Shown one piece after another: positions 35,293-45,942 of a stretch of DNA of 64,000 bases. The notes under the pieces are model-generated. The model ran no database searches, was not told where the DNA came from, and saw only the letters and a program-made list of their open reading frames with translations. Positions within the stretch are counted from its first letter, which is position 1. Each line of letters begins with the position of its first letter. Source of the stretch: Ceratorhiza oryzae-sativae. Taxonomy: Eukaryota; Basidiomycota; Agaricomycetes; Cantharellales; Ceratobasidiaceae. Position numbers and translations under genes: made by a program. Where the stretch lies: contig JARWMV010000237.1 of the NCBI GenBank assembly GCA_030998015.1, positions 1,488,001 through 1,552,000 of the forward strand, written 5' to 3'.

Positions 35293-37173
35293 CTAGTCGC
35301 TTCTCGGAATGGCAAACCATTTACCAAACAGGTTCTCGGCATCGTACTTTTTCTTGATCTCAACCAGGCGTTTGAAATTGTGACCGAACCGCTTTTGGAC
35401 AAACTCTTTGTTTGCGAGTCTGCTCTCCTCGTCAAGGTAGTTCATGTATCCGCCTTTGCCCGTGAGTTCGGGTGGGAAGAACTTGTCTCGGGCTTCGGTA
35501 TAGGCCTTGTCGAGAGCCATGGTAGCGGGGCCCGCCTTGGGTGTAAAGGAAGAATCGGCCCAGGTCATGATGTATGCGAGATTCCAAGTCTAGTTTGGCA
35601 AGCAAGAGTCAGTCGAATAGGATGTATGCACGCCAGAAGAACACGTACGGGGTTGCGATGAACATAGGCCGTTGCATCCGTCGGAACGGCGCCCCAGACT
35701 CGGGCATCGTACAGTTCAAGGGCAAAGACCGACCGGGCAGCGGTCGGATTTTCAGTCACGAACGTATGCCAAATGTTAAAGATGTCGGCATAGAGAGCGG
35801 GCGGGATGCCCTCTGAGGTAATTGGCATAAAGCTGCCCTGGAGGAGACGGTTTGTGCCATGTTCTGAAAATTGGTCCTAGGACGAAGTTTAGACGTAAAG
35901 GTGAGGAAGAACTCATTTGATTACGCACCTGCATCTGGTTGAGTTGGATGTATGCTAAGAGTTGCGCCATGAGTTTGAGTGTATGGGTAGAGGTGAGATG
36001 ACCTACGCTGGATCTGTGATATGTTCATGACCGGTTCGAGTTTGACGAATCGCTCAAACATCTTTGCGCCTTCTGATGCATCACCAGTGTAGACCGCTTG
36101 GATCATTATACCGGGCTAAGGCATGAATGTTAGTGTGTGGCTGTCAAACATCATGTAGAGAACTCGCTTGTCCAGATGGCCCAATGGCCGCAATGATATG
36201 AATATTCTCCTCGGGCGTCCGTTCCTTGAGCCAGCCGTTGACCTCGGTGACGATTTTCTCCATTGCTGTTGGTGGAAATACCAGTACTAGAATACTACCT
36301 AAGTGGCTAATTGCATGATCAAGAAACCGAAAACTTACTGCTCGAATAAAACTCGGGTCGCTGTTCATGCAGCCTTAGAACAAACTCGGTAACGACCCCA
36401 AAGTTCCCTCCTCCACCCCGAAGGGCCCAGTAGAGATCTGGGTTCTCGGATGAGGAGACCTTGAGGATGTCTCCCGAGCTGGTGACGATTGTGTATCCAG
36501 CGACGTTGTCAATGACGAGACCATGCTGGCTGCAGAGCCAGCCAAAGCCGCCGCCGAGGGTAAGCCCGCCTGTCACGCGTAAGAATCAAGTTGGGCAGGA
36601 CGTGTAGAAGAATAAGCTTACCAACTCCAGTGTGACTGACGACACCAGACACGGATGCCAATCCTAAGTGGAATGGTGGTCGGTTTTCACGTGAAATAAA
36701 GCAGGGTGTTGAATTACGAACCATACTTGACTGTCGCCTGATCGACATCGCCCCAGAGGCATCCCCCAGAGACATATGCGAGCTTGGTTTCAGGGTCGAC
36801 TCTCACTTTATTCATATTGGGCTGCAAGTCGATGACGAGCCCTCCGTCCGAGCTGGACGCGCCTGATGGTGTGTGTCCTCCACCCTAAGCCAACACTCAA
36901 CCAGAGCATGGCGAGCGAAAGGTAGAACACGCGTACCTTGACGGCTAGATCAAGCCTGGTCTGACCCTCGTACGGCGCCTTGCATTGAGCAAACGCAAGA
37001 ACTTGCACGACGTCCTCGGGTGTAACGGGACAGGCGACGGCTGCGGCAGGCTTTTCGGCGTTGGCGGCCCAACGCTTGATTGAATAGTTGGGTTCGCCGG
37101 GGAGATTGACGCTTGCGCCGGGCGAGAGGTTGGCGCGGAGCTTCTCGAGGGCGGACTGGTCGATGGGGGCCAT
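35293..37173 (-). CDS. BBE-like FAD-dependent oxidase 2, appears intact
   Basis: The start ATG at 37171-37173 gives MAPIDQSALEKLRANLSPG, with no signal peptide. Conserved parts in order are IKRWAANAEKPAAAVACPVT, FAD-linking [33 protein letters not shown], and [15 protein letters not shown] with [38 protein letters not shown], the substrate-domain segment TEVNGWLKERTPEENIHI, ATAYVHRNP and the BBE tail GGYMNYLDEESRL, RFGHNFKRLVEIKKKYDAEN and WFAIPRSD follow. All exons join in frame, making this the cleanest of the five copies. Here GGLTLGGG is encoded in one exon starting at the acceptor GTGACAG near 36580. The four other copies interrupt this site. The expected FAD linkage is through His only. 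Substrate unknown; an oxidised sugar or alkaloid-like compound is possible. Confidence 0.88.
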
Positions 37174-37458
37174 GGCGGAGTTGTTGGTTGGTGTTGGGGG
37201 GTGAACTTAACATAGTGTGTGGTTATATAGGGCGTGGCGGGCATGGCGAGTGCCAGCCCGAAATCGGCTGCTCATGTCCGCGGGGCCGGGCGCAGATCGG
37301 GTGTTGCCCGCTGCAGCAGCGGCAGTGCTGCGTGTATGCCGTCCGACGCGTGCGTGATGGCGCATGTATGCCGTCCGACGCGTGTGCGATCAGGGCCCAC
37401 GCATAGAGCATCCCGGCGCTTATTACGCCACCTTGCTGACGTCATTCACCTCCAGCTC
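37174..37458. promoter_or_regulatory. bidirectional promoter region with a 20-bp direct repeat
   Basis: This is the short divergent spacer between BBE-like oxidase 2 and the CWF19L2-like gene. A 20-bp sequence starting TGTATGCCGTCCG is repeated exactly at 37333-37352 and 37365-37384, 32 bp apart centre to centre. The repeats contain ACGCGT. They may be binding sites, but no factor is implied by sequence alone. Confidence 0.4.
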
Positions 37459-40362
37459 ATGGACACCACCACACACAAGCACAAGTCTCGGCACCACGCG
37501 GACTCGGACGACGAGCACAGACACAAGAAACGCAAAAAGGAGAAAAAGGAAAAAAAGGACAAGGACAGAAAAGACAAGCGCAAAAAGGACAAGTCCAAGG
37601 CCGGCATCAATGTCGTCGATGACGAGAGTGGGGAGGATGTCTGGATAGAGAAAAACGTCGATGGAGAAGGAGACGGGGTGAGTTGCTGCATCAAAATATG
37701 TCTGAAATATGACCAATACGCTTTAGGCTGTTGTCTCGGGCATCCCAACGGCAGAGTCCCTCAAACTCACCTCGAATGCCTCTACGATCCCGCCCAACGC
37801 TGTTTCGCCTCCTACCCTCTCGTCTGGCCAAACAAAGCTCCAACGCGACGAGTGGATGCTTCTTGACCCCAGCGAACCGACTGTGCCAGAAGGCGCCTCT
37901 TCTCGTCCCCCAGCACGCGCGATTGTTCAAACGGCAGACGAAATGACGGATGGGTTTGGCGACGAAATGAACGACATTCGAACGCTCGGCGGGGGAGTAG
38001 ACTTTTTCAGTTCGCTTGGGACCGAGTTGAGGAAGAAACCCCCGCCCAAGGATCCCAATGAGAAAGTAAGTGTTTGTCCCAAAGTCGCGTGTGGGGATTG
38101 ACCCGTGTTGGATTCCAGCCCAAAATGTCGGCCCGCGAAATCAACCGTGGGGAGCCCGAGCCCGAAACACAATCCAGGGGCCCGCCCGCACCAGGAGCAC
38201 CAGGTTCTCAATGGCGCATGCTCAAGCTTAAGCGAACATACCAAGAGGCAGAGGACGAAGGCAAGCCACTTGAAGAGGTGGGTTCTTGCGTCTACTGTGA
38301 TCTAGACCTGATCAACAACTACGAAACAGGTGATTCGCGATCGCTGGGATAGCCAAGAACACTGGGAAGCTGCACTGGCCGAACGTAAATGGCTCGATGA
38401 GCGATCCGGACCCGGATCCTCTCGCGCACAACGTTCCGCCCCTAGCGGCAACACGGGGGGCGAGCGATACATGTTCAACACGCCTCCAGCAGATCTCTCC
38501 CGCTCGTCTTCCCGAGGCTCCTTCCGTCGCCCCGGAGGACCAGACAGTGCACCACCAACACCCGGTGCCGGACCCGGGACAGGCGCCAACGCTGCTTCTG
38601 CCGCGTTCAAAGGCCGGGTCGACGCACTCAAGGGTGCTCCAAAGCCCTCGTTGGGCGCTGGAGGGGCAGGAAGCCCAAGACCGGGTCTCGGCTCGCCCAA
38701 ACCGAGCACACCGGTTCCGACCGTGCTCGCCCCGACCGGCTTGCCCAAGGGCAAGGAAAAGAAAAAGGGATTTTCAGCGAGCGAGTTGAATAAGCTCCAG
38801 GCCAAGGTTCTTCGTGCGAAGCTCATGGGCGGGCCAGATGCGGATGCTTTGCAGGCCGAGTACGATTCCGCGCTCAAGGCTAGCGCTGGCGGTGGGAGCG
38901 AGGACGAGGATGAGGACGAGGCGAGAGTTGAGGTCCTGCCCACTATGGACGGCCATGGTCGGTTGTACGACGTTGGGACTGGCCGACCCGGAGAGGGGAA
39001 CGTGCCAGTGTTGCCTGGGAACAGAAGGAAGAAGCAGGACAACGTATGTTTCCCTTGACTTTTTATTCGAACACTGTGCTCATGTGACGACATAGTTTGA
39101 AACTCGCGATCCAAAAACAGGCGAACTGCTTCGCGTCAATGCAGATGACGACACGCAAACGCTTGCTGACTTGCTCCGACAAGAAAAGCTCGGAGGCGGA
39201 GCAGCTGATCAAAAGAACCTCGACGCAGCTCTTGCGGGTGCTATCGCCCGAGATGGGAAATATGAGGACGATCTGGAGTATGTAGACGAAAATGCGGAGA
39301 GGCTCGCAAGGCGAAAGATGAAGAGTGATGCGATGAAGAGGCAGTTTGCTATCCATGGTGAGTGTCCTGCCCTTTTCGGCAGGCGGCGGAAAACTGACCG
39401 GTATGCTAGACTATGCCAGGACACAAAAGGTCCTGGCGTCCTGTATACATTGCCCCGGGAATGCCAACGACGAAATGGCTCCACCTCGCGCGGCGGTGAT
39501 TGCTATGGGCACCCGGGTCTATCTCGCATGTACGCCCCATGAAGAGCTGGTGCCGGGGCATTGTCATATTGTGCCACTACAACACATGCTTAGCTCCTTG
39601 GAGGCCGACGACGATGTTTGGGAGGAGATCAAGGTGGGTCCACATAGTATTTGATAAACTTGGACTCATGGGTGAGGCAGAACTTTATGAAATGCTTGAT
39701 GCGGATGTTTGCCGAAGAGGATCGGGGGGTTGTGTTTTACGAGACCGTCATGTCCTTGAAGCAACAGAGGCATACGTATATCGAGTGTGTGCCCGTTCCG
39801 AGGGAGCACTTTACCGAGCTCCCTGCTTATTTCAGGGTACGTGGTCTCCTTGCTTTCTCCCTCTTCATGATGTCCTCGCCTGTTCATCGCTCTACCTTGG
39901 AACTTATGTCTTGTTATCCAGGAATCGATATTGGCCTCTGAATCCGAGTGGTCACAACACAAAAAGCTCATCGATTTCTCAAAGCGTCCGGGTGGATTCC
40001 GCCGTTCACTTGTTCCGAATTTGCCATACTTTGCTGTTCAGTGGGATTACAAGGGCGAGCAAGGGTATGGCCACGTTATCGAGGGGCGGGATGCCGAGGA
40101 CGATCCGGATGGCAACGTGGACGAGGGCGATAAAGGTGGTGGACAGTTCCCTCGGTGAGTTGTTTCGATTGGAGCAAGGCAGTGCAGGGACTAATCGTAG
40201 CCAAGGTATTTTGCGGCCGAAATCATCGGCAACATACTGGATGTCGAGCCGAGAAGGTGGAGGAGACCGAGACGGGAGGATTTCAGGATGAACGAGAAGC
40301 GGGTGGAGATGTATAGGGAAAAGTTTGAAAAGTTTGATTGGACGAGGATGCTGGAAAAGTGA
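37459..40362 (+). CDS. CWF19L2: CWF19-like protein 2 homolog (CwfJ domains), splicing/lariat factor
   Basis: The product is expected to act in the nucleus with the late spliceosome and lariat debranching. It starts MDTTTHKHKSRHHADSDDE with a lysine-rich charged N-terminus (KKRKKEKKEKKDKDRKDK). The middle has DEWMLLDPSEP and TLGGGVDFFSSLGTE, a Gly/Pro/Ser-rich low-complexity region at 38400-38760, and ELNKLQAKVLRAKLMGGPDA. The C-terminal CwfJ domains follow: CIHCPGN and RVYLACTPHEELVPGHCHIV (HIT-like), then HTYIECVPVPREHF, SEWSQHKKLIDFSKRPGGFR, LPYFAVQWDYKGEQGYGHVI and EKFEKFDWTRMLEK. The last coding exon ends with TGA at 40360-40362. About nine exons, all joined in frame. The convergent neighbour's stop is only about 155 bp away. 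Confidence 0.9.
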
Positions 40363-40517
40363 TATCTTATTTCTCGGATTGGCCAAACGCATTGTAACAT
40401 GTGATCTGCTTGTGTGAATATGTATTCGCACAGCGCACCCCTCTGGCCAACTCGCATATGGCTGCAAGGTTCCTTCATAGCATATACTAGGACACGACCA
40501 CTCGGAACATGGTGTGT

Positions 40518-41129
40518 CTATGATTTCGGCTTTTTGGCTGCGATCTCGGGTTAGTCGAGGTTAGAGATGAAGATCAGAGTGCTCACTTCCGTATTTACTT
40601 CTCGAGACCCGCCTGTTGGGTACCCCCCCAAAGTCCAGTGCGCCTCGTACAATTTTATACCTGCATTCCCGTCAGTCTATCATCTCGAGTCGTTTCCCCC
40701 TGCTCACCTGACACCAGGCAAATCCTGCGTTCGCCCGCCTCTCAGCAATACTACGCTGTGCTCCTGAAGATTATGACCCTCTCCCTGAATGTACGCCAAC
40801 GTGGTCTTGCCGTTTGTGAGCTTGACTCTTGCAAACTTGCGCTTGGCCGAGTTTGGTTTCTTGGGTTTCATGACTCCAACAGCAGCACATACGCCTTTAC
40901 GCTGGGGGCAGTTGTTGAGGGCTGGGGACTTGGTGCGTGGCTTGACGGTTTTACGAGCACCGCGCATGACTTGGTTGAGAGTCGCAAGCGTGGGGGATGT
41001 CGTGTGGAATGAGCGGGAGGGGGGGAATTGGTTGACCAGTCTGGATGCAGTTGAAGGGATCTGTGGGGCATATCTGGTGGTTGTCTGGCGGAGAGACAAG
41101 GCGCCCAGGCGAGCGACCAGAGACGCCAT
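40518..41129 (-). CDS. mitochondrial ribosomal protein uS12m
   Basis: Small-subunit ribosomal protein S12 of mitochondria, part of the decoding centre. The start at 41129 gives [20 protein letters not shown], an Arg/Ser-rich presequence-like N-terminus (RSFHTTSPT). The conserved body is [80 protein letters not shown] and GVR. After an intron the end reads [20 protein letters not shown] then SKYG. A last intron of about 48 nt (donor GTGAGC) then joins to TKKPKS and the stop at 40518. Residues known to contact the decoding site ([16 protein letters not shown]) are present. It is divergently transcribed from the NSE2 gene, starts only 96 bp apart. Confidence 0.93.
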
Positions 41130-41225
41130 GGTGGTCGAGATTGAGCGATCGCTAGGCGCCGTGATGACCAATCGTGGGTGATGACCGCGACGCCACCCAT
41201 CTTGTTTCCCGCCACCACCACCACG

Positions 41226-42462
41226 ATGCCGCCGAAACGCGTGAAAGCAGAACGGGTTGCGCGCCGGCGAGAAACGGACGACGAAGACGCCGAAATGGAC
41301 CAGCAGCCGGCAGAGGAAGAGGAAGACGAGGCGGCGAAACTCGAGCGCGTGCTGGCGTCGATTGCCAACTACCCCGACCAGGCGATCGAGGCGGCCCAAG
41401 AGGACAAGATCCGCATCCTGGGCTCCGAGGCGCGGGCGTACGACCAGCTCTACACCCAGGCCCTCGAGGCGATGACGGATACTGCTGTCATGCTGGCTGA
41501 CGCGCTTCCGGGAGGCGAGGATCCGTTTGAGAACGAGGCGAGTCGAATGGCTGCGACTCTCGGGGTTTATTGACGACCTGGTTGCAGGAAATATTAAAGA
41601 TCAAGGCCTCTGTGATGGAGCTGTTGGATATGCAGCATATCTCGGCGTTGCACCTCGACGCCCTGGATAATGATGTCAGGAAGCCGGTTGGGGCTGGTCG
41701 GAAGATTGTTCGTTATGCGTGCTCCTCGAGATCTCTATACTAATTATTCGGCAGGTTGACCCAGCCTCTGTTTTCAACACGAGCTTGGAGAAAAAGGTTG
41801 CAGCCTACAAATCTCAAACCGCTCGACAAAAGTACGGCAAGTCGAAAACCTTCAAAGCGCTCATCAGCGGGATTTGGGTTCGTGGGCTTTGACATACTCC
41901 GTTCGGGTCTTGTTTGATCCATTACTTAAAATCCAGGAAAGCAACCACTCGGAAGCCATGCCGCCCGTCACCCAATTCTTGCCGCGAGGTACGTTTCTTT
42001 GGGCTTTCTTTCCTCCATGTAGTAACCCTTGCGCAAAGAGGCTGGAGATCCCGAAGATTCGGATGATGACCTCGACGTCGGAGGCGTGACGCAAGATTAC
42101 AAATGCCCACTCACACTCCAGATCTATGTCAACCCTCTCACCTCGTACGTCTCTTCACGTTTTTCGTCGCGGTCCGACCTAATGTTGGGTGTTTTTAGCA
42201 CTACTTGTGGACATACATTCTCGGCAGACGCTATCCGAGAGTATGTGAAAACAAATGACAAATGTCCCGGAACTGGTATGTAGCTTATTCCCATCACTTG
42301 TTTTCATGTTGTGTTGACGCGCATGTTTCAGGATGTAACGCTAGAATATCCATGGCCGTGCTCAAACTCGACCGAGGGATACAGAAAAAGGCAATTGCGG
42401 CTCAGAGACGTGCAGAGAAGCATGCTGGGCCATCAGACGATTCAGATATTGACGAGGACTAG
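41226..42462 (+). CDS. NSE2: SMC5-6 complex SUMO ligase NSE2/MMS21-like
   Basis: The protein is expected to be the SUMO E3 subunit of the SMC5-6 complex in DNA repair. The start is [20 protein letters not shown], with an acidic stretch [21 protein letters not shown] helical N-terminal part follows ([20 protein letters not shown]), then exons [20 protein letters not shown] and [20 protein letters not shown]. The C-terminal SP-RING reads [36 protein letters not shown] and [20 protein letters not shown], with the C/CxH/C pattern of the Nse2-type zinc finger. It ends [12 protein letters not shown] at 42462. The exon joins around 41560-42010 are inferred from frame and splice sites. Length (about 290 aa) fits the family. 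Confidence 0.85.
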
Positions 42463-43079
42463 CATAGGCGATTTATCATTATTTCCTGATCTGATTCTAC
42501 AGCGCTCCTATTTCTTTTTTATTTCTCCTTGTACTAGAGTTGAATTTGCTACGCTTGGCCCAGAACGTGCAGCAGGCTGGGTGATTGTGGCAGACAATGA
42601 TCTATTTTTATTTTTCTAGGTACACGTCAATAGACCATTGAACATGATATACCTTTACCCAACAGAATTTCGCAAGTCTCTCGAGTGTGTCCGCACATCT
42701 AATAGAGAGCACTCGGACCCGATGTTCGATCGATTCCTCAGTGGGATCACATATGCGGTTGCGTTGTCAAGAAAAGTTTCTTGGAGGACACACGTCTCAC
42801 GCCCGTTCCTTGGTCATTTTTCTATTCTTGTTCTCGCCTTGCGCTTTCCTCTGTAGAAATTCGGTGAAAGTCAGTACCGGTCTGCCGTTTAGATTGCAAA
42901 TACATGTAAACAAAATCAAATCCAGCATGCGTCATAATTAGATCATGCGCCTTGCGTTCGCCTCAGGGTTGACCCTACTTCAACCGCTTCGAATCCTAAC
43001 GATCATTTTCCGCTACATTGCTCATTATCCTGCTTGCTCATAACCCTGTGTATCCTATCCCGCTCAACTTGTATCAGAA
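42463..43079. other. intergenic, MYND-gene promoter
   Basis: This lies between NSE2 and the MYND gene. Small open frames (42638-42941) have no family traits. AT-rich patches are present. It probably contains the 3' UTR and promoter. Confidence 0.45.
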
Positions 43080-45027
43080 ATGAAAAAAGATCACCCGCGA
43101 TGGGGGCCAAACCTGACTCATTATGTTAAAACCTATGAAGACCGTATACACCAAGCCTATGACGACTACGTCAACGAAAAAGTGATAAACAGTGTCGTTC
43201 ACGAAGGGCTCGCACCTTTACCGGTGTTGGAGAGCACGTTGGCAGTCAGTGAGAACATGCACAAACAAGGGTTTCAACACGGAGAAAACTCGATCCCGGT
43301 TATCATGGCGACGATTAGGAGATACAATGAACTTCATGAGCATGGAGTGAGTCCAATGAGGTTATAGCGGAGCACCAGGTTGACATCCTGTCGCAGATTT
43401 TCGCCTACTATTATGGCTTTATCTGTATACGCCATCTGATGCGGATGGTTTGCATCGGTACACTTATGCAAAACTCTGCGCTGGAGGATTTTCTACGCGG
43501 CTTGAATGAGAAAGAGGACCCGCTACGGGTTACAAACAAACTAGCGGACCGAGCGCTGGAACTGATGCACGAATCTCTTGTTACGAGAAATGGCATGGAG
43601 ATTATACGAACTTTGGGAATGCTGTCGGGTAAGAAACTCGATGCGTTCCCAGCGCTTGGAGGACTCAGTTTCGAAGACGCCGGATTCTTGATTGCTGTAC
43701 TTTGGAAAGACCGCCGCTCTATCATTACCGTTGGTGATAGAGGGTTGCTACCTGGATTAGGCGTGCTTTTGTTCGTGCTCTGTGAAATGTTGACTCATAA
43801 TCCGAATAAAAGGCGAGTTGGTACTCTCGAGAACCATCACTTACACTAACACGCGATAAATAACTCAAAGAATGTTTGAATGCTCGTCAGAGATACAAGA
43901 GCTCATGGTTCGATACTATATAGTGGCATCAACGTCGGAGCGTGCGATCCTTCGGCAGTTGACTCGATTCATCGATCAAACCTTGTTACAAGCGGGTCGA
44001 AACATGGAATATCCAAGATATCAGGAAGACGCACGCGAAGTGATCCAAGCATACTCTGACATGATGTTCTCGCCGGACGAACCCAATTTGGCGCAGGTCA
44101 TGCTTCTGGATACTGCTTATGTCCTGTTCCAGTTTATCCATAGCCTGTGCACCCCTCGAGTGGAGGACTCCATCCCGATGGCAGCTCGCGCTGGGCTAGA
44201 GAGGATCTGGCTCGAGTGTGATCGCGAACGCCATGGGTTTATGGCGCCCAACCGTCGTGGATTCACCAGGCAGTTTACCCAGTTTATGTTTTTTCGACTT
44301 AGGTGAATGAGATGGTGGCAACATAGAGATATTTTAATACTTATATCCTATTTAAGGCTCATGCGCGGGGATTTGAGGACTGAGCAGGTGCGAATGGCTT
44401 TTGGAGAGACCCTGTTAGCAGAAAGCGGCATCGTCAGCCTTGCTGGTCGAGTTTTACTCATGATGATTATGGATGGTGAGAGAGCTACATGAGGGTCAGG
44501 GCTAAGTGCTTATGCAAGAGGTGACTCAGACCGAGAACCGGATTTCTGGGACGTCATGGTTGACGGCCTCGTCGACCTATACGAGCTCATCGCAGCAATA
44601 TTTTCAGCTGGTATTCCAAACAACGTGCTTGGCGCTACAGCAGTTGAATGGAGCAGAGTCTGGGCTCAATTGCTCAATATCTACCACAGAAATTCTCCAA
44701 CCAAGGTCCCAATGTATTATATCGAAAAGGCTATTGAGTTATGGGAACCTTTGGGCCCAGTGCAGCAAGACATCGAGTTTTGCGAATATCCTCGATGTCC
44801 TGTTGTCACTATTGATAACAAGTACCAAGAGTCTCCGTTCGTGTGCTCTAGATGCTGTGTGACCAAGTACTGCAGCGAAGAATGTCACATACGGTCAGCA
44901 ATTACGGCTTAAAGGCTTTTGGCAAAACTGATCCATTGATCATACGAGCAGACATTGGACAATGAAGACTTCGGATGCGCATACCCTTCATTGCATTCCT
45001 TTGAAGCAAGCTGGGGCCGGATGCTGA
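43080..45027 (+). CDS. MYND-type zinc-finger protein, helical repeat-like body
   Basis: Starts MKKDHPRWGPNLTHYVKTYE. The body is alpha-helical without known repeats: ENSIPVIMATIRRYNELHEH, KLADRALELMHESLVTRNGM, LTRFIDQTLLQAGRNMEYPR, LRTEQVRMAFGETLLAESGI and VDGLVDLYELIAAIFSAGIP. The C-terminus carries a MYND finger: FCEYPRCPVVTIDN, FVCSRCCVTKYCSEECHIR. A final intron then joins in frame to HWTMKTSDAHTLHC, which supplies the closing His/Cys ligands. Without this last exon (about 44954-45027) the finger would be incomplete. MYND fingers bind Pro-rich peptides in partner proteins; this protein's partner is unknown. Many basidiomycetes have families of such proteins. Confidence 0.75.
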
Positions 45028-45942
45028 GACAACGGGTGGAGCCCACGAGATACTTTTTTCAATTCGATGTTCCGGCTTCAACCTTAAAAGAGCGGCCAGA
45101 CTTTCACAGGCTCGCTCGGTTCCGTTAGAATGATGTATTGTTTGCCTAATCATGCTTTTTGTCACAATGTTAACCATTCACCATACCAGCCTCTGCAACG
45201 TAGAATTTTACAGACAAAACGGGGACCATCCATAGGCGAGTGCTGAAGGTATGCCTTATTTGAATGGGATCAAGCCGAAATTGGCCCCACCATAATATAT
45301 TTCACATTGAAATATACTTTCCGATGCGTGCACATATCTGTGTTTGAGATGGCACATCTTGTTATACATCATCTATTGAAATGCTGTTTGCCATCGGAAT
45401 CCCGTTTTTTTTGTCAGGCCAACAGGTTATAACAAGAGAATACCGCCTTGTAGCATTCCAGGTTGAGTGCTGAGAACATGACATGTGAGCACGGCCACTA
45501 TATCCTTTGTGTTGTGTATTTCCGAGGGAGTCGCTGCTCCTAAGCTCTCTGCTGGGGTCCTGTCATTAGTACCCCGGGTCTTCACCAATGTTCTAGCTCC
45601 ATCCGCTGCGGTATGCAGGTTCAGCCCGTTCTTCGTACCAATACTGTTAGAGTAATCCGATCCGATACTACTGGCACTGCATTCTCTCTCCTCTAGGGAG
45701 GCTGTATCTGTCCCTACTGACCTGGGGTCGTAGTCCTGGTGCTCAACAACCCGATTAGTATGACCCACAGAGTTCCGAACACTATATTGGAAACTGCTCT
45801 GATACAATCAAAAACTTAAACCCAGCGCCGTACAGCCCTCACGGCCGGCACACCTGATGGGACTGATGTGGCTTGTGCCTGAGATTTTCATACATCTATA
45901 AAGTAACCTACCTGCCCCCCTATCGCTCAAGTTATTCTCAGT
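45028..45942. other. intergenic with an open frame of doubtful meaning
   Basis: A minus-strand frame at 45427-45807 reads DPRSVGTDTASLEERECSAS and TPAESLGAATPSEIHNTKD. It has no domain that I know and no linked exons, so I do not call it a gene. The last 90 bp is the promoter side of the BBE-like pseudogene. Confidence 0.3.

Noticed and set aside
38302..39114. 270-codon minus-strand open frame over the CWF19L2-like gene
   Set aside because: It is an antisense shadow of GC-rich low-complexity coding sequence; the plus-strand frame continues into conserved CwfJ domains.
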